Origin: Lachnospiraceae bacterium UBA3316
GTDB lineage: Bacteria; Bacillota; Clostridia; Lachnospirales; Lachnospiraceae
Length of the DNA: 64,000 bases
NCBI GenBank assembly: GCA_002361955.1
Contig: DESK01000059.1
Location: forward strand, 18,252-82,251
Reading direction: 5' to 3'
In this document: piece by piece, positions 42,587 to 51,861 of the stretch
How the letters are laid out: each line of letters starts with the position of its first letter
How positions within the stretch are numbered: position 1 is the stretch's first letter
The notes under the pieces: model-generated
The model's input: the letters and a program-made list of their open reading frames with translations, nothing else
What the model was told of the DNA's origin: nothing
The model's database searches: none
Made by a program: the position numbers and the translations under genes

Positions 42587-43255
42587 TTATGACAGCTGCC
42601 CCAGCAGCTTTTTCGCCTCCCGCATCCTCTCTTCAAACTGTACATAGAAGTCCTCCTCCTGATAAGGCTTCCTGTAGAAGCTCTGCAATATATACAAATT
42701 CAGATTTTTAGGGCTGTCCGTATCCTGACTCTCTGTCACCAGCCTTGCGGCATCTTCCAGAAAGTAATGCCAGTCCGTTATGTACGCCTCATATTGTTTA
42801 AGATTCGGCGTATCGATCCACTTTTTGACCTTCACCTTTGTTCTATCAGGCTTCGGGCACTCATGCACCTGAAGAAAATAGCGGAACTCTCTCTCCTGAT
42901 AATATCTGCCAAGAGGGAAGAGGCGGCAGATGCCGGGACGAAACGAATGAATGCTGCACCGCCCCCTGCCGTCCAAAAAAACACAGGCTTCTTCCGGCCC
43001 TGTCATCCGCAGATTGGGCAGGATCGCCCCATCCACCATGCCCAGCTCCAATTCCTTCTCCAACAGCTCATCGAAGCTTTTCCCCAGGTTCACCGAGAGC
43101 CTGCAAACATCCAGAGGATCCAGAATGATGGAGCTTCCCATCCCCCGGCAGCAGGCCGAGCATCCCCGGCAGTCATGGCAGTCCGCCTTTACCATATCAT
43201 TTAACGTATACAGCTTCCCGTCGGAGATCTCCTCCAGACTTACGTTTCGTTTCAT
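42587..43255 (-). CDS. YkgJ-family cysteine-cluster protein
   Basis: 223 residues with the N-terminal motif CHDCRGCSACC and later cysteines in CSIHSFRPGICRLFP and CPKP, typical of the YkgJ/UPF0153 cysteine-cluster family that probably binds a metal centre. Start is ATG 43255 with GGAGG in front; the frame runs further upstream to 43351 but that part overlaps the hairpin after ddh. Function unknown. Confidence 0.87.
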   Translation of the reverse strand: MKRNVSLEEISDGKLYTLNDMVKADCHDCRGCSACCRGMGSSIILDPLDVCRLSVNLGKSFDELLEKELELGMVDGAILPNLRMTGPEEACVFLDGRGRCSIHSFRPGICRLFPLGRYYQEREFRYFLQVHECPKPDRTKVKVKKWIDTPNLKQYEAYITDWHYFLEDAARLVTESQDTDSPKNLNLYILQSFYRKPYQEEDFYVQFEERMREAKKLLGQLS

Positions 43256-43326
43256 GTGCTTCGTCCTCCATATCTCCTTTTGAGACAGCCGCGGCTGCCC
43301 CAAAGCGTCAAATACTTCACAGCAAA

Positions 43327-43362
43327 CCGGCAGGCCTGCACAAAATGGCACAGGCCTGCCGG
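43327..43362 (-). terminator. Hairpin after ddh
   Basis: CCGGCAGGCCTG (43327-43338) and CAGGCCTGCCGG (43351-43362) form a perfect 12-bp stem with a 12-nt loop 14 bp past the ddh stop. Only a poor T-run (TTTGCT) follows, so termination may be partial. Confidence 0.55.
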
Positions 43363-43376
43363 ATCATAACCGCATA

Positions 43377-44363
43377 TTAAAGCATTGAGGCCCGCAGCTC
43401 CTCGCCGCTCTTCGGGCTTAAATACGCAGGCGCGATATCAAACACCGTACGGCAGCCCGTTTGCCCCTCACAGGCCAGGCGGCAGGCCGCCCTGGCATAA
43501 GCCACGATTACAGAGGAGGTAAACTCCGGGTTAGAATCCAGCTTCAGCCTGTATTCGATCAGATGGCTGTTCTCTTTCTCCCACCCTGTCACGCCGCTCC
43601 TCAGCACAAAGCCGCCGTGGGGAATTCCGCTGTGATTCTTTTTCAGCTCCTCTTCGCTGATAAAATGCACCTCCGTGTCGTAGTCCGCAAAATAGTTGGG
43701 CATCGTCTTGATCTCTCTCTCCACCTTCGCCGGGTCCGCGCCCTCTTCCAGCACCACAAAACACTCTCTTGTGTGCTTCTCCCTGGTGGTAAGGTCGGGA
43801 TTCTCTCCGGCCCTTACGGCTTCCAGGGCGGACTCCACGGGAATGGTGTACTGCTTTCCGTCCTTCACGCCCTCGATCCGCCGGATAGCGTCAGAATGCC
43901 CCTGGCTGACTCCCTTGCCCCAGAATGTGTAATCCTTTCCCTCCGGCAGGATCGCGTTGGCATACATTCTGTTTAAAGAGAACATTCCCGGATCCCAGCC
44001 CACGGAAATGATACCGATCTTCCCGCTCTTCCTAGCCTCTGCGTCCACCGCCGCAAAATGCTCCGGAATCCTTGCATGGGTATCGAAGCTGTCGATCACG
44101 TTAAAGAGCTTCGCATACTCCGGCGTCTGTTTCGGCAGGTCGGTAGCGCTTCCTCCGCAGAGGATCAGCACGTCGATCTTGTCCTTCCAGTCCGGCGCCT
44201 CCTCCACAGAGCATACCGCCGCCGTCTCTGTAAGGATATGCACATCCGCCGGATTCCTTCTTGTAAAGACTGCCGCCAGCTCCATATCCGGGTTCTGACG
44301 GATCGCACACTCCACGCCCCGTCCCAAATTTCCATAGCCTAAAATACCGATTCTGATACTCAT
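43377..44363 (-). CDS. ddh: meso-Diaminopimelate dehydrogenase
   Basis: NADPH-dependent reductive amination of tetrahydrodipicolinate straight to meso-DAP, the one-step branch feeding lysine and peptidoglycan. The 328 residues begin with the dinucleotide motif GILGYGNLGRGVE and show ISVGWDPGMFSLNR and FWGKGVSQGHSDAIRR, hallmarks of this enzyme. Start ATG 44363 follows AAGGAG. It has its own promoter and following hairpin, so it is probably a single-gene unit. Confidence 0.96.
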   Translation of the reverse strand: MSIRIGILGYGNLGRGVECAIRQNPDMELAAVFTRRNPADVHILTETAAVCSVEEAPDWKDKIDVLILCGGSATDLPKQTPEYAKLFNVIDSFDTHARIPEHFAAVDAEARKSGKIGIISVGWDPGMFSLNRMYANAILPEGKDYTFWGKGVSQGHSDAIRRIEGVKDGKQYTIPVESALEAVRAGENPDLTTREKHTRECFVVLEEGADPAKVEREIKTMPNYFADYDTEVHFISEEELKKNHSGIPHGGFVLRSGVTGWEKENSHLIEYRLKLDSNPEFTSSVIVAYARAACRLACEGQTGCRTVFDIAPAYLSPKSGEELRASML

Positions 44364-44389
44364 CTTTCATGTCTCCTTACTCTTTTAAA

Positions 44390-44403
44390 GTCGCACATGC
44401 GAC
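44390..44403. promoter_or_regulatory. Palindrome in the ddh leader
   Basis: GTCGCACATGCGAC has perfect 6-bp arms around CA. It lies about 17-30 nt after the predicted ddh start point. Could be an operator or a small 5' hairpin. Confidence 0.35.
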
Positions 44404-44426
44404 ATTGGACAAATATATCGACCCAT

Positions 44427-44455
44427 ATTATAACCTCAGAAACGCATTCTTTCAA
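44427..44455 (-). promoter_or_regulatory. Predicted promoter of ddh
   Basis: Minus strand -35 TTGAAA (44455-44450), 17-bp spacer, -10 TATAAT (44432-44427), 64 bp before the start codon. Confidence 0.75.
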
Positions 44456-44465
44456 GAGAGCTGTT

Positions 44466-45257
44466 TTATTTTTTCGCAGCTGTTTTCCATTTTTGTGAAC
44501 GGAGGAAGCCGCAATACGCGATCCTCATGAGCATGCCTGTGGGAAGCAGCCTGCATGCCAGGCGGAGGGCCTTCATACTCCCGCCGCAGACCGACAGCTG
44601 CTTTCCCCTGGCAGCATCCCGGAGGGCCTTTTCCACCACAGCCTCCGGAGAGGCCATGAATCTCTTCTTGTACTCCGGCACAGGATATGCCTGATGGTCA
44701 AAAAAGGGCGTGTCCACCGCGCCGGGGCAGACGGCCGTCACCGTGATCCCCTCCCTGCGCAGCTCCACCCCCAAAGCCCTGGAAAGGCTTAAAACGTAAG
44801 CCTTGGAGGCCGCGTAAACGGCAAACCCGGGCTGGGGAACGAAGGCGGCGGCAGAAGCCATCTGGATGATCCTGGCTCCCCTGCCTATATAAGGAAGGCA
44901 GAGACAGGTGACGGCTGTGAGGGCCTCACAGTTGACGCGGACGCAGGAGCATTGCTCCCTTTGGGAAAGCCCGGAAACGGTGCCGATTCTCCCCATTCCG
45001 GCACAGTTTACGAGAAGCCTGATGTCGGGACGCTCCCGTTTAAGCAGCCTTCCCAGAGTCTCCAGGTCTTCCTCCCTCTCCAGGTCAAGGGAAAGGGGAC
45101 GGAGGGGTTTTCCTGAAACAGCCTGCAGACAGGCAAGCTTCTCCTTACTCCGCCCGATGACCCACAGTTCATCCAGGGAGGAGCGGCCTCCCCCAATCCG
45201 GCGCGCAAACTCCCGCCCCATGCCGGAGGTCGCCCCTGTCACCAATGCGATCTTCAT
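44466..45257 (-). CDS. Short-chain dehydrogenase/reductase
   Basis: NAD(P)-dependent oxidoreductase of 263 residues. The cofactor glycine motif is TGATSGMGRE (about 7-16), the NAG motif LLVNCAGMG, and the catalytic Tyr-x3-Lys is in YAASKAYV. The C-terminus has a hydrophobic stretch (LRLACRLLPTGMLMRIAYC) that may touch the membrane, as in 3-ketoacyl-reductase-like SDRs. Substrate unknown. Confidence 0.88.
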   Translation of the reverse strand: MKIALVTGATSGMGREFARRIGGGRSSLDELWVIGRSKEKLACLQAVSGKPLRPLSLDLEREEDLETLGRLLKRERPDIRLLVNCAGMGRIGTVSGLSQREQCSCVRVNCEALTAVTCLCLPYIGRGARIIQMASAAAFVPQPGFAVYAASKAYVLSLSRALGVELRREGITVTAVCPGAVDTPFFDHQAYPVPEYKKRFMASPEAVVEKALRDAARGKQLSVCGGSMKALRLACRLLPTGMLMRIAYCGFLRSQKWKTAAKK

Positions 45258-45281
45258 CCTCTGCCAACCTGCCTTTCTCTT

Positions 45282-47198
45282 TTACTTCCGCGCTTTTTTA
45301 TGGACATTTCGGATCGTTCTCTTTTTCGGGCCCCCTGACCCTGCTTTGGCCAAAGGGGCGCCGGACGTTCCTCTGCTGTTCCCCGGCTGCGCCCGCCGCC
45401 CCGTTTCTTTCGCGGGCCGTATCAGGCACTTCTTATCATATCCGATGAGATCCGTCCTGTGGGCGATCCGCAAAGCCTCCGCCACCAGCTCATAATTCTT
45501 TGGATCCCTGTACTGGATCAGAGCCCTCTGCATGGCCTTCTCATGGGGATTTACCGGCACATAAACCTTCTCCATGGTTCTGGGATCTACCCCCGTGTAA
45601 TACATACAGGTGGAGATCGTGGAGGGCGTAGGGTAAAAATCCTGTACCTGCTCCGGCATATATCCCAGATCCCGCAGATATTCCGCCAGCTCCACGGCTT
45701 CCTTCATGGTAGAGCCCGGGTGGGAGGACATCAGATAGGGCACTAAAAACTGATTCTTCCCGCACTGCCTGTTCAGCTCTTTGTACCTGTCGGCAAATTT
45801 CTGGTATACGGCGTGCCTCGGTTTCCCCATGCGCAGCAGCACTCTGTCCGCCACATGCTCCGGCGCCACCTTCAGCTGGCCGCTGACATGGTGCTGTACC
45901 AGCTCCCGGAAGAAGGTCTCATCCCTGTCATAGATCAGATAGTCGAAACGGATGCCGGAGCGGATAAATACCTTCTTCACCTTCGGCAGCGCCCGCAGCT
46001 TCCGCAAAAGCTCCAGGTATTCCCGGTGGGTGATCCGCAGGTTTTTACAGGGCTCAGGAAAAAGGCACTGCCTTCCGGGACAGGCCCCCTTGGTGAGCTG
46101 TTTGTCGCAGGCCGGATGGCGGAAATCCGCCGTAGGCCCTCCCACATCGTGAATGTACCCCTTAAAATCCGGATCCTCCGTCATCTTCTTCGATTCTTTT
46201 ATAATGGATTCCTGGCTTCTGGCCTGAATGATCCGCCCCTGGTGAAACGTCAGGGCGCAGAAGCTGCAGCCGCCGAAGCATCCCCGGCTACTCACAAGGG
46301 AAAATTTCACCTCCTGGATGGCAGGCACTCCCCCCAGGGCCTCATAGGAAGGATGGTAGGCGCGCTGGTAGGGCAGGGCATACACCTGATCCATCTCCTC
46401 CCGGCTCAGAGGCCTGGCCGGAGGGTTCTGCACCACCACAAGCTGGCCGTCGTAGGGCTCTGCCAGCCGCTTCCCGGAAAAGGGATCCGTATTGCAATAC
46501 TGGGTGTAGAAGCTCTTGGCATAATTCAATTTATCCTTTTTCAGCTCCTCATAGGAGGGCAGCTCCAGGTAATCGTAAAGGATCGAACGATCCCTGGTCT
46601 TAAATACCGTCCCCGGCACAAAGGTGATATCCTTCACTGCGATTCCACTGTTCAGCGCGTCGGCAATCTCCACAATCGAGCGCTCTCCCATCCCATAGGA
46701 GATCAGATCTGCCCCGGAATCCAGCAGAATCGACCGTTTCAGGGAATCTGACCAGTAATCATAGTGGGCCAGGCGGCGCAGGCTGGCTTCGATCCCGCCG
46801 ATAATCAAAGGCGTATGCTTATATTTCCGTCGAACCAGGCCGCAGTAAACGACCACGGCATGGTCGGGCCGCTTCCCCATGACGCCCCCCGGCGTGAAGG
46901 CGTCTGAGCTTCTCCGTTTCTTTGACACTGTATAGTGATTCACCATAGAATCCATATTTCCCGAGGATACCAGGAACCCAAGCCTCGGCTCTCCGTAAAC
47001 GGCGATGCTCTCCGGATCATGCCAGTCCGGCTGGGAGATGATTCCCACCGAATAGCCCCGGGACTCCAGAAGCCGGCTGATGATCGCATGGCCAAAGGAG
47101 GGGTGGTCCACATAAGCGTCCCCGATGATGTACACAAAATCAAACTGCCGGATCCCCCTCTTCTCCATATCCTCCCGTGAAACAGGCAGAAAATCCAT
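45282..47198 (-). CDS. YgiQ-family radical SAM protein
   Basis: 638-residue radical SAM enzyme. An N-terminal YgiQ domain (FVYIIGDAYVDHPSFGHAII) precedes the radical SAM cluster motif CFGGCSFCAL and a C-terminal DUF3362-like, basic tail. Target unknown in the family. Start is ATG 47198, nine bases after GGGAGG and two bases past the HAD gene stop; a longer frame to 47240 overlaps that gene. Confidence 0.92.
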   Translation of the reverse strand: MDFLPVSREDMEKRGIRQFDFVYIIGDAYVDHPSFGHAIISRLLESRGYSVGIISQPDWHDPESIAVYGEPRLGFLVSSGNMDSMVNHYTVSKKRRSSDAFTPGGVMGKRPDHAVVVYCGLVRRKYKHTPLIIGGIEASLRRLAHYDYWSDSLKRSILLDSGADLISYGMGERSIVEIADALNSGIAVKDITFVPGTVFKTRDRSILYDYLELPSYEELKKDKLNYAKSFYTQYCNTDPFSGKRLAEPYDGQLVVVQNPPARPLSREEMDQVYALPYQRAYHPSYEALGGVPAIQEVKFSLVSSRGCFGGCSFCALTFHQGRIIQARSQESIIKESKKMTEDPDFKGYIHDVGGPTADFRHPACDKQLTKGACPGRQCLFPEPCKNLRITHREYLELLRKLRALPKVKKVFIRSGIRFDYLIYDRDETFFRELVQHHVSGQLKVAPEHVADRVLLRMGKPRHAVYQKFADRYKELNRQCGKNQFLVPYLMSSHPGSTMKEAVELAEYLRDLGYMPEQVQDFYPTPSTISTCMYYTGVDPRTMEKVYVPVNPHEKAMQRALIQYRDPKNYELVAEALRIAHRTDLIGYDKKCLIRPAKETGRRAQPGNSRGTSGAPLAKAGSGGPKKRTIRNVHKKARK

Positions 47199-47199
47199 C

Positions 47200-47904
47200 T
47201 TATCGCGCCTCCCTGCTGTAAAAAACATCATTTCTGGCATTCAGGACCTCATAGGTCCCATCAAAAATGTCCGTGAAGCTCTTAATATAAAAATCCGCGA
47301 ACCGCCTCTTATCCTCCGTCTGGTCAAGAGAAAAGGCGTCCTCCACGGCGCACACGGTCATCCCGGCATTTTTCCCGGCCAGAATCCCCATAGGAACATC
47401 CTCAAATACCAGGCAGCTCTCATACTCCGCCTCTAAATCCTCCGCCACCTTCATATAAATATCAGGCGCAGGCTTCCCGGCAGATACGTCGCAGGCGGTA
47501 CACACGGCGTCTATATAGCTCTCCAGCTGATTGGCCTTCAGAACAGCCTCCACCAGCCGGATGCCGTTGCTGGTGGCAATCCCTGTGCGGATTCCCCTTT
47601 TTCGCAGGAATTTCAAAAAGCCCATAGCGCCTTCTTTCAGGGGAACCTGATGGGCATATTTCTCATAAGCCATCTCATACCAGTCCTCCTTGATCTCCTC
47701 CGTACTTTTGGGTATCTGAAACGTCTCCTTAAAATAGACGGCCGTCTCGGTAAAGCTCATTCCCTCAATCTCCTGCTGCAGAGTCTCCGGAACGGAAATG
47801 CCGAACTGCCCCAGATATTCAATATCAATATCCTTCCACATCCACATGGAATCCACCAATGTGCCGTCCAGGTCAAAAATCACTGCCTGTATTTCGTCTA
47901 ACAT
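47200..47904 (-). CDS. HAD-superfamily phosphatase (beta-phosphoglucomutase-like)
   Basis: 234 residues. Motif I with the nucleophile is FDLDGTLVDS, motif II IATSN, and motif IV VFEDVPMGILAGKNAGM. The helical cap between motifs I and II fits subclass IA enzymes such as phosphoglycolate phosphatase or beta-phosphoglucomutase; the natural substrate cannot be assigned. GGAGAAGG precedes ATG 47904. Confidence 0.9.
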   Translation of the reverse strand: MLDEIQAVIFDLDGTLVDSMWMWKDIDIEYLGQFGISVPETLQQEIEGMSFTETAVYFKETFQIPKSTEEIKEDWYEMAYEKYAHQVPLKEGAMGFLKFLRKRGIRTGIATSNGIRLVEAVLKANQLESYIDAVCTACDVSAGKPAPDIYMKVAEDLEAEYESCLVFEDVPMGILAGKNAGMTVCAVEDAFSLDQTEDKRRFADFYIKSFTDIFDGTYEVLNARNDVFYSREAR

Positions 47905-47923
47905 ATGCCTTCTCCATTCTCAA

Positions 47924-48646
47924 TCATTTTTTCGTGGCATCCAAGCGTTTTCTTTCTTCTTCCGTCAAACGGCGGTACGCCCCCTTCTCCAGCGTCCCAT
48001 CTAAAACAATCCCGCCCATGGACAGACGTTTCAGATAGATCACCCTGCAGCCCACCGCCGCGAACATACGCTTCACCTGATGGAACCGCCCCTCATGGAC
48101 CGTAACCTCCGCCTCAGAAATTTCGCCGGAGCTTAAGATCCGAAGCTGTGCCGGAAGGGCAGGCTTAGGGTCTCCGATATCCAGCCCCGCCCCGAAGGCT
48201 TTGCCGTGCTCCGGAAGAAGCCGCCCCTCAACCTTCGCGTAATACGTCTTATCCACATGCTTTCCGGGGGACAGCAGGTCGTGGGCCATCCCGCCGTCAT
48301 TTGTGATCAGCAGAAGCCCCTCCGTATCCTTATCCAGCCTTCCCACCGGGAAAAAGTGTTCCTTGCCGGGAATGTCCAGATAGTCCATGACCGTCCTGTC
48401 ATGGCTGTCATTGGTGGCCGTGACGCAGCCCGCCGGTTTATGGAACATGTACGTATCATACTTTACGTAACACACTTCCCGGCCATCCGCCAGGATCCGG
48501 TCGCGCCCATCCTCCACCTTCATCTCCGGCTTTCCGGCAATCTCGCCGTTTACCGACACACGCCCCGTCCTGATCATCGTTTTTACCTGGCTCCTTGTGC
48601 CTACTCCCATATTTGCCAGAAGCTTGTCCAGCCGCATTTTACCCAT
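47924..48646 (-). CDS. RsuA-family rRNA pseudouridine synthase
   Basis: 240 residues: an S4 RNA-binding domain (about 4-60, MRLDKLLANMGVGTRSQVK) and the catalytic domain with GRLDKDTEGLLLITND, the aspartate being the nucleophile. RsuA modifies U516 of 16S rRNA in E. coli; RluB/RluE relatives share the architecture, so the target is inferred. Starts directly after the rsmF stop. Confidence 0.9.
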   Translation of the reverse strand: MGKMRLDKLLANMGVGTRSQVKTMIRTGRVSVNGEIAGKPEMKVEDGRDRILADGREVCYVKYDTYMFHKPAGCVTATNDSHDRTVMDYLDIPGKEHFFPVGRLDKDTEGLLLITNDGGMAHDLLSPGKHVDKTYYAKVEGRLLPEHGKAFGAGLDIGDPKPALPAQLRILSSGEISEAEVTVHEGRFHQVKRMFAAVGCRVIYLKRLSMGGIVLDGTLEKGAYRRLTEEERKRLDATKK

Positions 48647-49993
48647 TTACTGCACTCTCCATCCCGGATAATATTTGTTTTTCAGCATCCCGCCGGCAGC
48701 CTTGGCCCAGCCCAGGGGATACCCGTCGCATCCCACCAGAACCCAGCCCTTCTTTATGGAAGCTTCCTCTTCCAAAAGCTCCACCGTCTCCCCCTTTAAA
48801 TAGCGCATGACACGGCCGTCCTCCGACGACAGGGACAGAGACTGGGGAAAATCCTCCAGCTTCAATGCCATGGCCAAAGACTGGCTTGGTTCAAAGCGGT
48901 TTCTTTTCCATTCGCCGAGATAAAGCCCTGTCCGCAGAAAACGAAGTCCCCTGGCAGGGGACAGCGCCTCCGGCAGCAGATAGGCCCGCCCTTCCAGCAG
49001 ACGGATCTGTTCCTGCCGCCGGAAGGATGGGGGAAGCTGCTCTAAAAACTCCAAAAGCTCCGCCGGTAGCTTCTCCTTTTTTCTTTCCACAGCCCGAGCA
49101 GGGCCTTCGGCCTCCCCCGCCTTCTCAAGCAGAGCGGCAAAATGCCCCTCCCCCCGGAGCTTGTGGGGAAAGGCGCGGACGCAGCCCGGAAGCCTGCCCT
49201 CCAACAACCCGCCGCTTTTTTGAATCGGGAGCAGCGTAAGCTCCGGATGGGCCAAAAGCAGTGCCTCCACATTCTTCTCATTTTCCATCGTTGAAAAGGT
49301 GCAGGTGGAGTAAAGCAGCTTTCCGCCGGGAGCCAGAAGCCGTACGGCAGACTCCAGGATCTCCCGCTGAAGCTGGGCGTAATACGCAGGCCCGTGCTCC
49401 TCCCAGCTCTTTACCATGGAGGGATCCCGGCGAAACATCCCTTCTCCCGAGCAGGGAGCGTCGATCAGGATCTTATCAAAACACCCCTCATAGAAACGGC
49501 ACAGCTTCTCCGGCGTTTCACTGGTGACAAACATATTTCCGATCCCAAAAAGCTCCAGGTTTTTCAAAAGCCCCTTGGCCCTGGAATTGCTGATGTCGTT
49601 TGCCAGCAAAACACCCGTTCCCATAAGCCTTGCCCCAAGCTCCGTGGCCTTTCCGCCGGGAGCGGCGCACAGATCAAGCACCCTGTCCCCGGGCTCAATG
49701 GGAAGCCTCGAGGCGGGAATCATGGCGCTTGGCTCCTGGATATAATACAGCCCCGCGTAATAGTGGGGATGCCTCGTGACAGCCTCCCCCTCCTCATAAT
49801 AAAAGCCGTTTTCCGTCCAGGGAACAGGTGTCAGATGAAAGGGCGTCAGCTTTAAAAAATCCTCCACGGAGATCTTCCGGGTGTTTACGCGCAGCCCCAG
49901 GGACTTTGGCTCCTCAAAGGAAGCCAGGTAAGCCTCATATTCCTCTCCCAGCAGCTCCTTCATGGCCGCCAGGTAGTTTTCTGGAAGTTTCAT
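48647..49993 (-). CDS. RsmF/RsmB-type rRNA (cytosine-C5) methyltransferase
   Basis: SAM-dependent m5C methyltransferase. 448 residues: an N-terminal RNA-binding part, the methyltransferase core with DLCAAPGGKATEL, the catalytic cysteines in DAPCSGEGMF and STCTFS, and a C-terminal RsmF-like domain (about 310-445). Its start overlaps the stop of the (p)ppGpp synthetase gene by four bases and rsuA follows without a gap. Confidence 0.93.
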   Translation of the reverse strand: MKLPENYLAAMKELLGEEYEAYLASFEEPKSLGLRVNTRKISVEDFLKLTPFHLTPVPWTENGFYYEEGEAVTRHPHYYAGLYYIQEPSAMIPASRLPIEPGDRVLDLCAAPGGKATELGARLMGTGVLLANDISNSRAKGLLKNLELFGIGNMFVTSETPEKLCRFYEGCFDKILIDAPCSGEGMFRRDPSMVKSWEEHGPAYYAQLQREILESAVRLLAPGGKLLYSTCTFSTMENEKNVEALLLAHPELTLLPIQKSGGLLEGRLPGCVRAFPHKLRGEGHFAALLEKAGEAEGPARAVERKKEKLPAELLEFLEQLPPSFRRQEQIRLLEGRAYLLPEALSPARGLRFLRTGLYLGEWKRNRFEPSQSLAMALKLEDFPQSLSLSSEDGRVMRYLKGETVELLEEEASIKKGWVLVGCDGYPLGWAKAAGGMLKNKYYPGWRVQ

Positions 49994-50814
49994 AGATTCT
50001 CCTCATAGCGATGTTCATTTGATTGGGCGCGATACCCTTCCGCGATAACGTCCAGCTGCCTGTGGAAACGCCTGAGCTGCTCAATATCGTTCGTCTTGTA
50101 AATCCTGTAAAATTCATCCTGGATACGGATGATCTCCCTCTTATTTGCCAGACGGTAAAGATTCTGGATATTGTTCAGGATATCGCTTACAAGATTTGCC
50201 TGGATCTGGAAGGAATTCTGGGCGTCCATAATCTCCCCCCGCACGGAGGACATCTCGTTGTCCAAAAGCAGGATCGCGTCTGAAGCATTCGTCAGCCTGG
50301 TGCGGATATGTTCCGGGATGCTGCCCTTATACTTATATTGCAGGGAATGCTCGATCGTGGACCAGAAATTCATAGCCAGGGTCCTAATCTGTATCTCCGC
50401 CTGGATCTTCTTCCCTCCCCCCAGCGTCTGTACCTCATAATAAATAATCATATGGTAGCTTCTGTACCCGCTCTTCTTCGTGTGGGTCACGTAATCCTTC
50501 TCGCTCTTTACCACCATATCCGTCCGGTTCCTGATGATCTCCACCACTTTCTCAATATCCTCAACGAACTGGCAGATGATGCGGATGCCTGCGATATCTT
50601 CCAGCTTTTCCTCGATCTCCTCGATGCGGATATTCTTTTTCTGGGCCTTATCCAGGATGCTGGAAATGGTTTTCACACGGCCGTGTACCTGCTCGATCGG
50701 AGAATAGAGTCCCTGGGATCTGTGTTCCTGGATTAAATGATTAAACTTGACCGTCAGTTCCTTGACTGCCAGTTCATAAGGATCCAGGATCTCCTTCCAT
50801 AACTGTATTTCCAT
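49990..50814 (-). CDS. Small alarmone ((p)ppGpp) synthetase, RelQ-like
   Basis: A stand-alone RelA/SpoT synthetase domain; makes (p)ppGpp or pGpp from ATP and GDP/GTP/GMP. Key features are the KTISSILDK loop, DIAGIRIICQF with the catalytic acidic region, GYRSYHMIIYYEV, and AEIQIRTLAMNFWSTIEH. At 274 residues it is longer than typical RelQ (about 210), with an extra C-terminal helical stretch. No hydrolase or TGS/ACT domains. Has its own predicted promoter and leader hairpin. Confidence 0.92.
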   Translation of the reverse strand: MEIQLWKEILDPYELAVKELTVKFNHLIQEHRSQGLYSPIEQVHGRVKTISSILDKAQKKNIRIEEIEEKLEDIAGIRIICQFVEDIEKVVEIIRNRTDMVVKSEKDYVTHTKKSGYRSYHMIIYYEVQTLGGGKKIQAEIQIRTLAMNFWSTIEHSLQYKYKGSIPEHIRTRLTNASDAILLLDNEMSSVRGEIMDAQNSFQIQANLVSDILNNIQNLYRLANKREIIRIQDEFYRIYKTNDIEQLRRFHRQLDVIAEGYRAQSNEHRYEENL

Positions 50815-50848
50815 GTATTCTTAAATCTCCTTTTAGGCTTATTGACGT

Positions 50849-50872
50849 AACAGTTCAGATGCCTGAGCTGTT
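50849..50872 (-). promoter_or_regulatory. Leader hairpin of the alarmone synthetase gene
   Basis: AACAGTTCAG (50849-50858) and CTGAGCTGTT (50863-50872) pair over 10 bp with one G-T pair and a 4-nt loop. It lies within the predicted 5' leader; no T-run follows on the minus strand, so it is not a standard terminator. Confidence 0.45.
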
Positions 50873-50883
50873 GTATTTTTGTT

Positions 50884-50913
50884 AGTATAGCACATCTAAT
50901 GCCTGTATTTCAA
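50884..50913 (-). promoter_or_regulatory. Predicted promoter of the alarmone synthetase gene
   Basis: Minus strand -35 TTGAAA (50913-50908), 18-bp spacer, -10 TATACT (50889-50884). The -35 lies inside the last codons of the upstream M23 gene. Confidence 0.55.
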
Positions 50914-51744
50914 CTTGCGGCGCTCCAGGCTTTTTAAAATCCAGTAAGGATTGACGCTGATCTCCTCCCCCTCCCGGGAATTGACGTAAATGCCCAGATG
51001 CAGATGAACGTCAAACTTTCCCCTGGTAGGCTCCGGGCCGTACCCCGTATCTCCCATAAAGCCAAGGACCTCCCCCGCGCGAACCCTCTGCCCCACCGAA
51101 AAGCCGCCTCCGTAATCCGATAGGTGCGCATAATAAAAATATCCGCCCTTGGGGCTCCTGATCCCGATGCGGTAGCCGCCCTTCTCCAGCCAGCCGATCT
51201 TCTCCACCACGCCGTCTGTCATACTGAAAACGGGATAGCGTCCGCTCACATTTTCCGGCGGCATCAGATCGCAGCCTTCATGTCCCCGCCGCCCGCCATA
51301 ATTTCGCTCAAACATCCAGGAATCTTCATAAGTAACTCCCGTTTCTGTGGGAAAATACACCAGATCATCCCAGATGGCCCCATACAGGGAGCGAAGAGAC
51401 GCTGCTTCCTTTTTTCGGTACCTCTCAAAAAGCTCCTTCTGGCTGCTAAACTGCTCCGTCGGCAGACCCTCCGGGGAAGAAAGGTCAAACCGCTTCGCTG
51501 GCATCCACACAGACAGAAGTTCACCTTTTGACAGGCCAAGCTGCTCCTCTGCCTGTTCCAGGTATTCCAGAGTCTCCGCGGACAGCTCCTGCCTGCGGAA
51601 GGCGTCCATCCGTTCCGCGTCCATATCCAGCTCCATGACCGGGGCAAACAGGAGGCACATACCGATCATCTCCACGCTGGCTCCCGCCAGAAACAGAAGC
51701 AGAAGGATCCTGTATAAAAGATCGATCCATGGGGTTCCTTTCAT
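50896..51744 (-). CDS. M23-family (LytM) metallopeptidase, membrane anchored
   Basis: 282 residues with an N-terminal transmembrane helix (about 11-33), a helical stretch and a C-terminal LytM domain. Zinc ligands are in HEGCD and HLHLG, with YYAHLSDYG and GDTGYGPEPTRGKFDVH between them. It probably cuts peptidoglycan cross-bridges or supports sporulation engulfment; the exact role is unknown. Divergent from ylbJ. Confidence 0.9.
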   Translation of the reverse strand: MKGTPWIDLLYRILLLLFLAGASVEMIGMCLLFAPVMELDMDAERMDAFRRQELSAETLEYLEQAEEQLGLSKGELLSVWMPAKRFDLSSPEGLPTEQFSSQKELFERYRKKEAASLRSLYGAIWDDLVYFPTETGVTYEDSWMFERNYGGRRGHEGCDLMPPENVSGRYPVFSMTDGVVEKIGWLEKGGYRIGIRSPKGGYFYYAHLSDYGGGFSVGQRVRAGEVLGFMGDTGYGPEPTRGKFDVHLHLGIYVNSREGEEISVNPYWILKSLERRKLKYRH

Positions 51745-51861
51745 GTTCTCTCTCCGCCTTTTAGATTGCTGTACTTCCTAAAAAGTATATGCGGCGTCTT
51801 TCTCCGGGATTCCTGGGTAAAAGACTTCCCTTTCGCCCTGCCTGTCCGCCTCTTTTGTGGA

